NCBI RefSeq assembly: GCF_900105065.1
Contig: NZ_LT629749.1
Coordinates: forward strand, 2,108,001 to 2,172,000
Reading direction: 5' to 3'
Origin: Friedmanniella luteola
GTDB lineage: Bacteria; Actinomycetota; Actinomycetes; Propionibacteriales; Propionibacteriaceae
Length of the DNA stretch: 64,000 bases
The notes under the pieces were generated by a model. The model saw only the letters and a program-made list of their open reading frames with translations. It had not been told where the DNA came from and searched no databases. The translations under genes were made by a program, and so were the position numbers. Shown one piece after another: positions 26,898 to 34,968 of this stretch. How positions within the stretch are numbered: position 1 is the first letter of the stretch; the number at the start of each line of letters is the position of its first letter.

Positions 26898-27465
26898 AGA
26901 CGGAGGGCTCACGTCGCCAGCCGACCAGATCCGGACCGGGCGGTCACCCCGGGCGGTGGTGACCCCGGGCTCGCCGGGCGGCGAGGCCCCGTCCGTGCAG
27001 GTCCGTGGGCGTGCCGTCAGCCGCTGGTGCCCACGGGGACGACGCTGGCGGACACCCGTTCGATGCCGAGGCTCGCGGGCGGACGACAACACCGGACGGA
27101 TCCGGGCAGCACCGGCCGGGTCGCACCCCGCGGTCCGCCGGGCCGGTGGACCCGTGACGCGCCGGGGTGGGCCGGGGGTGCTCCGGGGGCAAACCCTGCT
27201 GGCCCCGCCGCTCCCTGCGCGACAAGGCTGGCTGGCATGCCGCCGTCACCGTCGACCACTCCCCGGGCCGTCCGGGCACGGCCCCCACGATGACGTCGGA
27301 CCCTCGGCCGACGTTCACCCGGCGTTCCCCCGGACGAACCTGCGCCCGCGACGCTGAGGTCGTCGTGCTGGCCGGGGGAGCAGCCGCTGGGCGGCCTGGC
27401 CCGAGGAGCCTCCCGGTGGGGCCACCGCCCGCACCGCGGGTCGACCCGCGAGGGAGGGGAGTGCC
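26898..27465. other. 568-base region without a recognisable gene
   Basis: Both strands carry only arginine/proline/glycine-rich open frames typical of non-coding high-GC DNA. There are tandem-like blocks near 26938-26965 (GGTCACCCCGGGCGG followed by GGTGACCCCGGG). The last 20 bases contain the AGGGAGGGGA ribosome site of the next gene. I see no RNA gene or intact remnant. Confidence 0.4.
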
Positions 27466-28455
27466 GTGGTGCTGACCCCGCTCCTGGTGCCCGAGCCAGC
27501 CGGCCCCCTCGGATGGCCCGTCGCGGCCGTGCTGCTGGCCGTGTCGGCGGCGGTGCTCTTCGGTCTGGCGACGGTCCGGCAGCACGCCGCCGTCGAGCGC
27601 CTGGCCGGGGCCGGCGACCTGGGCGACCTGCGCCAGCTGGTCCGGGCGCCGGGCTGGCTGGCGGGGGCGGCGCAGTCCCTGGTCGCCGGCAGCCTGCACC
27701 TCGGCGCCCTGGCCCTCGCCCCCGTCGCGCTGGTGCAGCCGCTCGGGGTGCTGGCCGTGCCGGTGGCCGTGGTCGCCCACGCCCGCACGGCGGGCCGTCG
27801 GCCGGCCCCGACCTCGCTGGTCGCCGCGCTGCTCAGCGTGCTCGGCACCGCCGGGCTGACCCTGACGCTGCTGCTGGCCCCGCCCGCCGACGTCGAGCCC
27901 ACCCTTCCCGGGCTCCCCACCGTCGCGCTGCTGCCGGTGGCGGCCCTGCTGGTCCCCCTGCTGGGGCTGATCGGTTCGTCGGCGCCAGTGACGAGGGCAG
28001 CAGCGTCGGCCCTGACCGGGGCCGTGCTCTTCGGGATCACCTCGGTGCTGGTGCGGGCCGCGGCCACGGCCTGGACCACCGGCCACGCCGTCGTCGGGCT
28101 CACCGCCGTGGTCGGGGCCGTGCTGCTCGCCGGCGTCGGCGGGGTGAGCGTCCAGCGGGCGTACCGCACCGGTTCGCCCGCCCTGGTCGTCTGCTGCCTG
28201 ACCCTGCTGGACCCGCTCGTCGCCACCGCCGGGGCCGCCGCGCTCCTGCACGAGGCCCCTGCCCTCACCGTCGCCACCGCCGGCGGGGCGGTGCTCGGCT
28301 TCGTGCTCGCGGCCGGCGGGGTGCTGCTGCTCTCCCGCGACCACCCGGGTGCCGTCCCGCCCCGTCCCTCCAGCCCGCCCGAGCCGATCCCGCCGACGCG
28401 GCTCGGCGTCCCCCAGCCCACCGCTCGTCCCACCCTCACGAGGAGCCCGTCATGA
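27466..28455 (+). CDS. DMT-like integral membrane protein
   Basis: The 329-residue protein has nine or ten hydrophobic spans and short loops, with QHAAVERLAG in the first loop and ALAPVALVQPLGVLAVPVA in a middle span, which resembles DMT-superfamily proteins such as the NIPA-like group. The C-terminal 35 residues are proline-rich and cytoplasmic. A transport role is likely but the substrate is not readable. The GTG start follows AGGGAGGGGA. The glycosyltransferase gene starts within its stop codon, so the two are coupled. Confidence 0.7.
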   Translation: MVLTPLLVPEPAGPLGWPVAAVLLAVSAAVLFGLATVRQHAAVERLAGAGDLGDLRQLVRAPGWLAGAAQSLVAGSLHLGALALAPVALVQPLGVLAVPVAVVAHARTAGRRPAPTSLVAALLSVLGTAGLTLTLLLAPPADVEPTLPGLPTVALLPVAALLVPLLGLIGSSAPVTRAAASALTGAVLFGITSVLVRAAATAWTTGHAVVGLTAVVGAVLLAGVGGVSVQRAYRTGSPALVVCCLTLLDPLVATAGAAALLHEAPALTVATAGGAVLGFVLAAGGVLLLSRDHPGAVPPRPSSPPEPIPPTRLGVPQPTARPTLTRSPS

Positions 28456-29645
28456 GAATCCTGCTCGGCGCCGACCAGTACCCGGAGTACATCAACGGCG
28501 CCGCCACCTTCACCGCGCGGCTGGCCGGCGGTCTCGCGGCTCGCGGCCACACCGTCGACCTGGTCTGGCCGTCGGTCGACGGCCGCCCGCACTACGGCTT
28601 CGACGCGGGTGTCCGGGTGCACCGGGTCAGCTCCCTCCGCCTCCCCACCAGCGCGGCGATCCGCACCTCCACGCCGTGGGCCGTGAGCCGGGAGGTCCGC
28701 GCGATCCTCGGGTTCGCCCGGCCCGACGTCGTGCACGTCCAGTCCCACTTCGCGCTGGGTCGGGCGCTGGTCCGCTCGGCCAAGGCCGCCGGCCTCCCGG
28801 TCCTGGCCACCAACCACTTCATGCCCGAGAACCTGACCCACCACGTACCGCTGCTGCGGCACGCCTCGAGGCCGGCCGCGCGCGCCGCCTGGAACGACCT
28901 CGCCCGCGTCTACCGGGCCGCCGACGCCATCACCGCCCCGACCGAGCGCGCCGTGCAGCTGCTCGCGGCCGCCACCGACCTGCCGCGCGCCGAGGCCGTC
29001 TCCTGCGGCATCGACCTGGACCGGTTCCGGCCGGCCGGCCCGGCCTCGGTGGAGCCCGCGACCCTGCTGTTCGTGGGCCGGCTGGAGCAGGAGAAGCACG
29101 TCGACGACCTCCTGCGCGCCTTCGCCCGGGTGCCCGTGACGCAGGGCGCCCGGCTGGAGGTGGTCGGCATGGGCAGCCAGCGCGCCGAGCTCGAGGCGCT
29201 CGCGCGCCAGCTGGCGCTGGCCGGTCGGGTCCTCTTCCGGGGTGCGGTCAGCGACGACGAGCTGCTCCGGGCCTACCAGCGCGCGACCGTCTTCGTGATG
29301 CCGGGGACGGCCGAGCTGCAGAGCCTGGCGACGCTGGAGGCGATGGCCGCGGGCTGCCCGGTGGTGGCGGCCGACGCGATGGCGCTGCCGCACCTGGTCG
29401 GGCACGGCGACAACGGCTACCTGGTCCGCCCCGGGGACCTGCCGGGGCTCGCGGACGCCCTCGGCGCCCTGCTGGCCGACGCACCGCTGCGCCGGCGGAT
29501 GGGCGCGGCCAGCCGGGCCCGGGCCGCCCGGCACCAGCTCACCGCCACGCTCACCGCGTTCGAGGACCGCTACGCGGCGCTCAGCGGCCTGCCGCTGCCG
29601 ACCCGCGTGGCCCCGGCCGACGCCGAGCTGCTCCTCGCCTCCTGA
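28452..29645 (+). CDS. GT4 family glycosyltransferase
   Basis: The 397-residue protein is a GT-B enzyme: the N-terminal domain has INGAATFTARLAGGLAARGH and VVHVQSHFALGRALV; the C-terminal domain has LLFVGRLEQEKHVDDLLRAF, VVGMGSQRAELE, and MPGTAELQSLATLEAMAAG with the nucleotide-sugar-binding Glu pair. It resembles mannosyl- or glucosyl-transferases acting on lipid acceptors such as phosphatidylinositol or diacylglycerol. Coupling to an upstream membrane protein (ATGA overlap) suits lipid glycosylation at the membrane, which is inference. Confidence 0.85.
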   Translation: MRILLGADQYPEYINGAATFTARLAGGLAARGHTVDLVWPSVDGRPHYGFDAGVRVHRVSSLRLPTSAAIRTSTPWAVSREVRAILGFARPDVVHVQSHFALGRALVRSAKAAGLPVLATNHFMPENLTHHVPLLRHASRPAARAAWNDLARVYRAADAITAPTERAVQLLAAATDLPRAEAVSCGIDLDRFRPAGPASVEPATLLFVGRLEQEKHVDDLLRAFARVPVTQGARLEVVGMGSQRAELEALARQLALAGRVLFRGAVSDDELLRAYQRATVFVMPGTAELQSLATLEAMAAGCPVVAADAMALPHLVGHGDNGYLVRPGDLPGLADALGALLADAPLRRRMGAASRARAARHQLTATLTAFEDRYAALSGLPLPTRVAPADAELLLAS

Positions 29646-29661
29646 GGCGGCGCCGCGCCCG

Positions 29662-29667
29662 TAGAGT
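29662..29667 (+). promoter_or_regulatory. -10 box of a probable leaderless transcript
   Basis: TAGAGT ends 7 bases before the GTG at 29675. Confidence 0.5.
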
Positions 29668-29674
29668 CCGCACC

Positions 29675-30412
29675 GTGGACGAACCGCCCCCGCCGACGGT
29701 GCGGCAGAAGCTCGGGGGCTGGTTCCTGGACTACGGCTACGTCGCCTACTGGACGGCCCGTGGCGTCGTCGGGGGCCGGCCCGACCAGCGGCTGCACCCG
29801 GCCGGCCAGCCGCGGTCGCCGGTGCTGCTCATCCCCGGTGTGTTCGAGAGCTGGCGGTTCATGCAGCCCGTCGCCGAGCACCTGTACCGGCGCGGTCACC
29901 CGGTGCACGTGCTCGACCAGCTGGGCTGGAACACCCGGGCCATCCCCGAGCTCGCCGCAGTCGTGTCGGACCACCTCGAGCGGGAGGACCTGCACGACGT
30001 CACCGTCGTGGCGCACAGCAAGGGCGGGCTGATCGCGAAGCAGGCGCTGGGCCACCCCGGCACGCTCGCCCGGGTCCGGCACCTGGTCGCCGTCGGCACC
30101 CCGTTCACCGGCTCCCGCTACGCCTCGCCGTTCCTGCTGCCGAGCGTGCGGATGTTCGCCCCGGACGGGCCGGTGATCCGGGCCCTCAGCCTCGAGACCA
30201 CGGTGAACCGGCGGATCACCTCGCTGTACAGCGTCTTCGACCCGCACATCCCCGAGACCGGACGGCTGGACGGCGCGGAGAACGTCGTGCTGCCGACGGT
30301 CGGCCACGTCCGGCCGCTGGGCGACCCCCGCACGCTGTCCCTGATCACCGACGTCCTCGAGCGCCCGCCGCCCCCGGCCGAGACCGACCAGCCCGGGAGC
30401 CCCGGCGCCTGA
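29675..30412 (+). CDS. Lipase-like alpha/beta hydrolase
   Basis: The 245-residue protein has VLLIPGVFESWRFMQPVAEHL, then the nucleophile elbow VVAHSKGGLIAKQAL (Ser near residue 115), VGTPFTGSRYASPFL and a late His in VLPTVGHVRPLGD. The GxSxG variant AHSKGG with the following lid pattern is that of bacterial triacylglycerol lipases and acyltransferases of the permuted-ketosteroid type. No signal peptide is visible, so an intracellular lipid or ester substrate is likely. The GTG start sits 7 bases after a -10 box. Confidence 0.8.
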   Translation: MDEPPPPTVRQKLGGWFLDYGYVAYWTARGVVGGRPDQRLHPAGQPRSPVLLIPGVFESWRFMQPVAEHLYRRGHPVHVLDQLGWNTRAIPELAAVVSDHLEREDLHDVTVVAHSKGGLIAKQALGHPGTLARVRHLVAVGTPFTGSRYASPFLLPSVRMFAPDGPVIRALSLETTVNRRITSLYSVFDPHIPETGRLDGAENVVLPTVGHVRPLGDPRTLSLITDVLERPPPPAETDQPGSPGA

Positions 30413-30423
30413 GCAGCCCGGCC

Positions 30424-30429
30424 TAGGCT
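30424..30429 (+). promoter_or_regulatory. -10 box of a probable leaderless transcript
   Basis: TAGGCT ends 5 bases before the GTG at 30435. Confidence 0.5.
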
Positions 30430-30434
30430 GAACC

Positions 30435-31946
30435 GTGTCCCTGACCGGCGGAGCCCACCCCCTGCAGCAGTTCCTGCGGCAGCACGTCGCCCCCCGGGTC
30501 GCCGCGCTGGCCGGCTGGCTGGGCGAGCGCGGCCCGGAGCCGGACCCGGTCGTCGGCCTGGTGCTCAGCGGCGGCGGGGCCAGCGCCAGCTTCCAGGTGG
30601 GCGCCCTGCGCTACCTCTACGACGTCGTCGGCATCACCCCCACCGTCATCACCGGCACCTCCGCCGGCTCCGTCCTGGCCACCCTGCTGGCCCAGGCCGA
30701 CGACGCCCGCGGTCAGCGGGAGGTGCTGGACCGGATCGAGGAGCAGTACGCGAACCTGCGCGAGCCCGCGGACCTGATGGTCGAGCTGGACTGGTTCAGC
30801 GAGCTGCAGAAGCTGGTGCCCGCGCTCCAGCGGGTCGGGCAGGCCCGGGCCTCCCACCTCGAGCCCCAGACGATCACCCTGCCCGGGCTCGGCCTCAGCC
30901 GCGCCCGCCGGCACCCCGGCGCCCCCGGAGCGGCACCGCCGACCGGCCCCGTGATCCGGCTGCCGCGGTGGGACACGACGCCGGTCCGGGAGACGCTCTC
31001 CGCCGTGTGGACCGTGAGCCGCTCGCGGCCGGACTTCGAGACCCTGGTGCGCGGCGGACGGCACGAGCAGTCCCTCTACCGGCGCGGCCCGATCTTCGAC
31101 CGCCTGCTGGGGCCGGCGATGTTCGACGCCGACCGGCTGGCCCGCTCGGCCACCGAGCTGCGGGTGGGGGTCGTCGCGCTCGAGTCCGGCGAGCTGCGCT
31201 ACGTCACCGGCCGGGGTGTCCTCGTCGACCGGACCGACCGGCCGGTGCCCGACCAGCCTCCGGTCCCGGTGGTGGCCGCCGTGCACGCCTCGTGCGCCAT
31301 CCCGGCGATCTACCCGCCCGTCCGGCTGGGCGACGAGCACTACGTGGACGGGGCGACCCGGGAGAACCTGCCCGTCGAGGTGGCCATGACGCACCTCGGG
31401 GCGACCCGCTGCTACGCCGTCAACTCCCTCCCCAGCGGGGTGCCCGTGGACAGCAGCTACGCCGGCAAGGACCTCCTCGCCATCGTGCTGCGCGCCGCGG
31501 CCGGCATCATGTCCGACGAGGTGCAGCTCGACGACGTCGCCCGCGCCCACGCCGCCGGCGCCGTGCTGATCGCCCCGGAGGTGGACGTGCTGGGGGTGCT
31601 CGAGGTGGACCCGGGCCTGCTCGCCATCGCCCACGACTACGGCTACCTGAGGGCGGCCGAGGCCTGCGAGGACGCGAGCGCCGCCGAGCAGCGGGTGACC
31701 CGGGACCTGGTCGAGCTCCGCCGGCGGATCTGGAAGGCGGAGGGCCCGCGCCCGGCCGGGGACGGGGCGGACTCCGCGGAGGACGACCTCGGAGCCCTCA
31801 AACGCCAGCTCCGCGACCTGGTCGCCCGGGTGCCGCCCGGCCGCCGGCCGCCCGGCGCCGACCGGTGGTGGCAGGTCTGGGAGCGGCACGTGGTCGAGAT
31901 CACCGACCCGGTCAGCTGGGTCGCCGACCCGCCGCCCGCCGGCTGA
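30435..31946 (+). CDS. Patatin-like phospholipase
   Basis: The 503-residue protein has the patatin elements in order: the glycine-rich oxyanion loop GLVLSGGGASASFQVGALR near residue 42, the nucleophile GTSAGSVLA near residue 75, and the catalytic Asp in YVDGATRENLPVE near residue 310. A roughly 110-residue insert between nucleophile and Asp and a charged C-terminal helix are extra to the core. It should be a cytosolic serine acyl hydrolase acting on phospholipids or lipid esters. It follows the lipase-like gene by 22 bases and has its own promoter-like -10 box. Confidence 0.85.
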   Translation: MSLTGGAHPLQQFLRQHVAPRVAALAGWLGERGPEPDPVVGLVLSGGGASASFQVGALRYLYDVVGITPTVITGTSAGSVLATLLAQADDARGQREVLDRIEEQYANLREPADLMVELDWFSELQKLVPALQRVGQARASHLEPQTITLPGLGLSRARRHPGAPGAAPPTGPVIRLPRWDTTPVRETLSAVWTVSRSRPDFETLVRGGRHEQSLYRRGPIFDRLLGPAMFDADRLARSATELRVGVVALESGELRYVTGRGVLVDRTDRPVPDQPPVPVVAAVHASCAIPAIYPPVRLGDEHYVDGATRENLPVEVAMTHLGATRCYAVNSLPSGVPVDSSYAGKDLLAIVLRAAAGIMSDEVQLDDVARAHAAGAVLIAPEVDVLGVLEVDPGLLAIAHDYGYLRAAEACEDASAAEQRVTRDLVELRRRIWKAEGPRPAGDGADSAEDDLGALKRQLRDLVARVPPGRRPPGADRWWQVWERHVVEITDPVSWVADPPPAG

Positions 31947-31966
31947 CGGGCGCTCCCGAGGTGGCG

Positions 31967-32812
31967 TCAGAGTCGCGTGGCGGTCCTGACCAGGGCGGCG
32001 AGCGCCCGGGAGGTGCTCTGCGGCGGCCAGGCGATCACCGTGGTCACCGCCGGGGCGTCGACCAGGGGGACGACAACCTGGCCGCTGCGCACCTGGACCT
32101 GCACCGACGCCGGCAGCACGGCCATCGTGTGACCCAGCGCGATCAGCTGGAAGAGCTGCTCGTGGTTGCGCACCTCGGGGCCGGGACCGTCGGGGTAGCG
32201 GCCGTCGGCGCGGGGCCAGCGGGGGAGCGGCAGGTCGGGGACCGCGGCGAGGTCGGCCAGCCGCAGCTCCCGACGGGTGGTGAGGGGGTGGCCGGCCGGC
32301 AGCACCGCGACCTGCCCCTCGGTGGTCAGCTCCTCCGTGTCCAGGCCGGTGGTGGAGTCGAAGGGCCGGTGCAGCAGCGCGACGTCCGCGCGGCCGTCCC
32401 GCAGCAGTCCCTCCTGCTCGCCCGGACCGCAGAGCAGCACCTCGACCGCGACCGCCTCCGGATCCGCGGCGTAGGCGTCCAGCAGCTTGGCGAGCAGCTC
32501 GACCGAGGCGCCGGCCTTGGTCACCAGGACCAGCCGCGGCCGCCCGTCGCCGGCCGCGGCGCGGCGCGTCCGCCGCTCGGCCGCGGTCACCGCGTCGAGC
32601 GCTGCGCGGCCCTCGCGCAGCAGCACCGACCCGGCCGGGGTCAGCGCCACGCCGCGGCTGGTGCGGTCCAGCAGGGCGACGCCGAGCCGCCGTTCGAGCT
32701 GCTGGACGGCCCGGGACAGCGGCGGCTGGGTCATCCCGAGCCGTTCGGCGGCCCGGCCGAAGTGCAGCTCCTCGGCCACTGCCACGAAGTACTGCAGCTC
32801 GCGGGTCTCCAC
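31967..32812 (-). CDS. LysR family transcriptional regulator
   Basis: The 281-residue protein starts with the standard LysR helix-turn-helix (ELQYFVAVAEELHFGRAAERL, QPPLSRAVQQLERRLGV) and has an effector domain with GRADVALLHRP and IALGHTMAVLPASV. The opening METRELQYFVAV resembles CatR/BenM-type regulators. The start is a GTG, placed 6 bases after a TACCGT box, so translation is probably leaderless. It is divergent from an SDR gene with an exact LysR operator in between, so it very likely controls that gene and itself. Confidence 0.9.
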   Translation of the reverse strand: METRELQYFVAVAEELHFGRAAERLGMTQPPLSRAVQQLERRLGVALLDRTSRGVALTPAGSVLLREGRAALDAVTAAERRTRRAAAGDGRPRLVLVTKAGASVELLAKLLDAYAADPEAVAVEVLLCGPGEQEGLLRDGRADVALLHRPFDSTTGLDTEELTTEGQVAVLPAGHPLTTRRELRLADLAAVPDLPLPRWPRADGRYPDGPGPEVRNHEQLFQLIALGHTMAVLPASVQVQVRSGQVVVPLVDAPAVTTVIAWPPQSTSRALAALVRTATRL

Positions 32813-32818
32813 CCCTCC

Positions 32819-32824
32819 ACGGTA
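32819..32824 (-). promoter_or_regulatory. -10 box of the lysR-type gene (leaderless)
   Basis: On the minus strand TACCGT ends 6 bases before the GTG at 32812. The intervening GGAGGG touches the start codon and is too close to serve as a ribosome site. Confidence 0.5.
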
Positions 32825-32845
32825 GGCGCTGTTCCTCCCACCAGG

Positions 32846-32883
32846 ACCGATGCCGGTCGGGTATCGGTCGTTGCCGGATCGGT
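32846..32883. promoter_or_regulatory. LysR operator: ACCGAT-N11-ATCGGT plus extra half-site
   Basis: ACCGAT (32846-32851) and ATCGGT (32863-32868) are perfect inverse complements 11 bases apart, exactly the T-N11-A recognition form of LysR regulators. A further ATCGGT at 32878-32883 lies towards the SDR gene and fits the activation half-site. Confidence 0.8.
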
Positions 32884-32920
32884 GCTGGTCCGCGGGCGCG
32901 CACCGACGAACGATCGGGAC

Positions 32921-33667
32921 ATGACAGCAAACACGACGGACGACAGGACCACCGCGCTGGTGACCGGCGCCAACAAGGGGATCGGGTACGAGATCGCCGC
33001 GGGCCTGGGGGGCCTCGGCTGGCGGGTCGGGGTCGGCGCCCGCGACGACGACCGGCGGGACGCGGCCGTGCAGCGGCTGCGGGCGGCCGGGGTCGACGCC
33101 TTCGGCGTCCCCCTGGACGTGACCGACGACGCCAGCGTCACCGCCGCCGCCCGCCTGGTCGAGCAGCAGGAGGGCCGCCTCGACGTGCTGGTCAACAACG
33201 CCGGGGTGACGGGCGGGATGCCGCAGGAGCCCACCCAGGTCTCGCCCGACCAGCTCCGGACCGTGGTGGAGACCAACGTCATCGGCGTCGTCCGGGTGAC
33301 CAACGCGCTGCTGCCGCTGCTCCGGCGCTCGGCCTCACCGCGCATCGTCAACATGTCGAGCGGGGTCGGGTCCCTGGCCCGGCAGTCCGTCACCACCGAC
33401 CCGCTCTCCACCGGCCCGATCTCCGCCGCCTACTCGCCCTCGAAGACCTTCCTCAACGCCGTGACGGTGCAGTACGCCAAGGAGCTGCAGGGGACCGGGG
33501 TCCTGATCAACCTCGCCTGCCCGGGCTTCGTGGCGACCGACCTCAACGGCTTCCGGGGGGTCCGCACGCCCCAGCAGGGCGCCCAGATCGCCGTCCACCT
33601 CGCGACCCTGCCCGACGGCGGCCCCTCCGGCGGCTACTTCGAGGACGCCGGGGTCATCCCCTGGTGA
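32921..33667 (+). CDS. Short-chain dehydrogenase/reductase (SDR)
   Basis: The 248-residue protein is a classical SDR: cofactor motif VTGANKGIGYEIA, LVNNAGVTGG, catalytic Ser in IVNMSSGVGSLA, and the Tyr-x-x-x-Lys pair in AAYSPSKTFLN. Arg after the second strand (VGARDDDRRD) suggests NADPH. The closing GGYFEDAGVIPW resembles carbonyl-reductase-like SDRs. The substrate, probably a ketone or aldehyde, is unknown. It is divergent from and probably regulated by the adjacent LysR protein. Confidence 0.9.
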   Translation: MTANTTDDRTTALVTGANKGIGYEIAAGLGGLGWRVGVGARDDDRRDAAVQRLRAAGVDAFGVPLDVTDDASVTAAARLVEQQEGRLDVLVNNAGVTGGMPQEPTQVSPDQLRTVVETNVIGVVRVTNALLPLLRRSASPRIVNMSSGVGSLARQSVTTDPLSTGPISAAYSPSKTFLNAVTVQYAKELQGTGVLINLACPGFVATDLNGFRGVRTPQQGAQIAVHLATLPDGGPSGGYFEDAGVIPW

Positions 33668-33691
33668 CCTCCGGCGGCTGGCGTCCGGCGC

Positions 33692-34747
33692 TCAGCCGGC
33701 CGGCGTCCAGACGACACCGCGCGTCGCGGTGCTGCCGACGACCCGGCCTCCGTCGTCGAGGCCGGAGGGGAGGGCCGTCGCGCCGGCGGGGACGGGCAGC
33801 ACGCGGACCGGCTGCCCGCACCCGGCCCAGACCACGCCGCGGACGGTGCGAGCGGCGTAGGACACCTCGGTCCCGACGACCTGGCCGCGGTTGTTGAGCG
33901 CGTTCGCGTCGCTGTTGCCGGTGGCGGTCGTCAGCGAGCAGGGCGTGGCGGTGCGGGAGCTCCAGAGCACCGGCCGGGTGACCAGGTCGTCGCGCTCCAG
34001 GCTGTAGGACCGCCCGACGACCACCCCCCGGTCGTTGACGTCGTCCGGCTCGGCGCTGTCGTCGCCGGCGAGCGGACGCAGCGCGTCCACGCGCAGGGTG
34101 GCGGGCGTCCAGACCAGGGCCTGGTTGGCGGTGCCCAGCCCGTACCGGTAGCCGACGACGGCGCCGTTCTCGTTGATGCCGACGGCGGCGTCCATGGCGA
34201 GGGTGAAGCGGTTGCCGCTGCGGATGTTCCAGACCGTCGCCCGGCTCCCGGCCGAGGTGACGATCGCGCCGACCGCGACGCCGCGGTCGTTGATCGCCCG
34301 GGCCGTGGACGAGGTCGCACCCGGCGCAGCCAGCAGGGTGACCGCCCCCGTGCTCGTCCGCCAGGCGAACGCCCGGCCGGCCCCGCTGGCGCCCACCACC
34401 CCCACCACCTCGCCGGCGAGGTTGACGTCGGTCGCCCGCGTCGGCTGGCCGGGGTAGGCGGCCAGCACCCGGATCGTGCGGGCCGTCAGGTCGAAGACGG
34501 CGGCCCGGGCGGTCCCGCCGACGGTCGTCGACCCGGCGACGAGACCCTTCTCGTTGACCGGGTTCCCGACCGTGCTGGGGACGAACGCCTGGCCCGAGGC
34601 GGCCGTCAGGTCGCGCGCGACGTACGCCGGGGCGGGCGGTGCCGTCGTGGGCGCGGCCTGGGCGGCCGGCGCGGAGGCCCCGGCGATGAGGGCGGCGGCG
34701 ACGACGCCGAGGACGCCGCGAGCGGTGGACGAGCGAGGAGCGGTCAT
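33692..34747 (-). CDS. Secreted HAF-repeat protein
   Basis: The 351-residue protein has a signal peptide at about 1-31 (STARGVLGVVAAALIAGAS to AAQA) and then at least six degenerate repeats of about 45 residues, each centred on a motif such as INDRGVAVG, INENGAVVG, VNDRGVVVG or LNNRGQVVG followed by a FxW or VLW strand. This is the extracellular HAF repeat, predicted to form a beta-propeller. It has no known enzymatic role and probably binds something at the surface. The ATG at 34747, behind GGGAG, was chosen over an upstream ATG that would bury the signal peptide. Confidence 0.8.
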   Translation of the reverse strand: MTAPRSSTARGVLGVVAAALIAGASAPAAQAAPTTAPPAPAYVARDLTAASGQAFVPSTVGNPVNEKGLVAGSTTVGGTARAAVFDLTARTIRVLAAYPGQPTRATDVNLAGEVVGVVGASGAGRAFAWRTSTGAVTLLAAPGATSSTARAINDRGVAVGAIVTSAGSRATVWNIRSGNRFTLAMDAAVGINENGAVVGYRYGLGTANQALVWTPATLRVDALRPLAGDDSAEPDDVNDRGVVVGRSYSLERDDLVTRPVLWSSRTATPCSLTTATGNSDANALNNRGQVVGTEVSYAARTVRGVVWAGCGQPVRVLPVPAGATALPSGLDDGGRVVGSTATRGVVWTPAG

Positions 34748-34880
34748 CGCGGATCTCCCTGGGGGACGGGCGGCGCCCGGGACCGCACGCCCCGAGCCGG
34801 CGCCGACGGGTCCGCTCACCCTAGCGAGGGCGTCGGCGGTTCCCCCGAGGCTCGGCCGGCAGCGCGCCCACCGCGTCGAT

Positions 34881-34936
34881 GATCATGGTCCCGGGTCGAC
34901 CCGGGAGCCGACCGTGATCATGGTCGACCATGATCA
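34881..34936. repeat. Compound palindrome, REP-like
   Basis: Two perfect palindromes lie side by side: TCCCGGGTCGACCCGGGA at 34889-34906 and the 22-base GATCATGGTC/GACCATGATC palindrome at 34915-34936. An extra GATCATGGTC copy at 34881-34890 can also pair with the last arm. The sequence sits in the gap between the SRPBCC and HAF genes, both read leftward, and could act as terminator, operator or dispersed repeat. Confidence 0.65.
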
Positions 34937-34968
34937 ACTCGACGTCGGCGCGCTGCCGACCGGCTGTC

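Noticed and set aside
26898-27465. Possible small genes on the minus strand, for example an 80-codon frame at 27017-27259
   Set aside because: No ribosome site, no leaderless promoter, and composition like random high-GC DNA.
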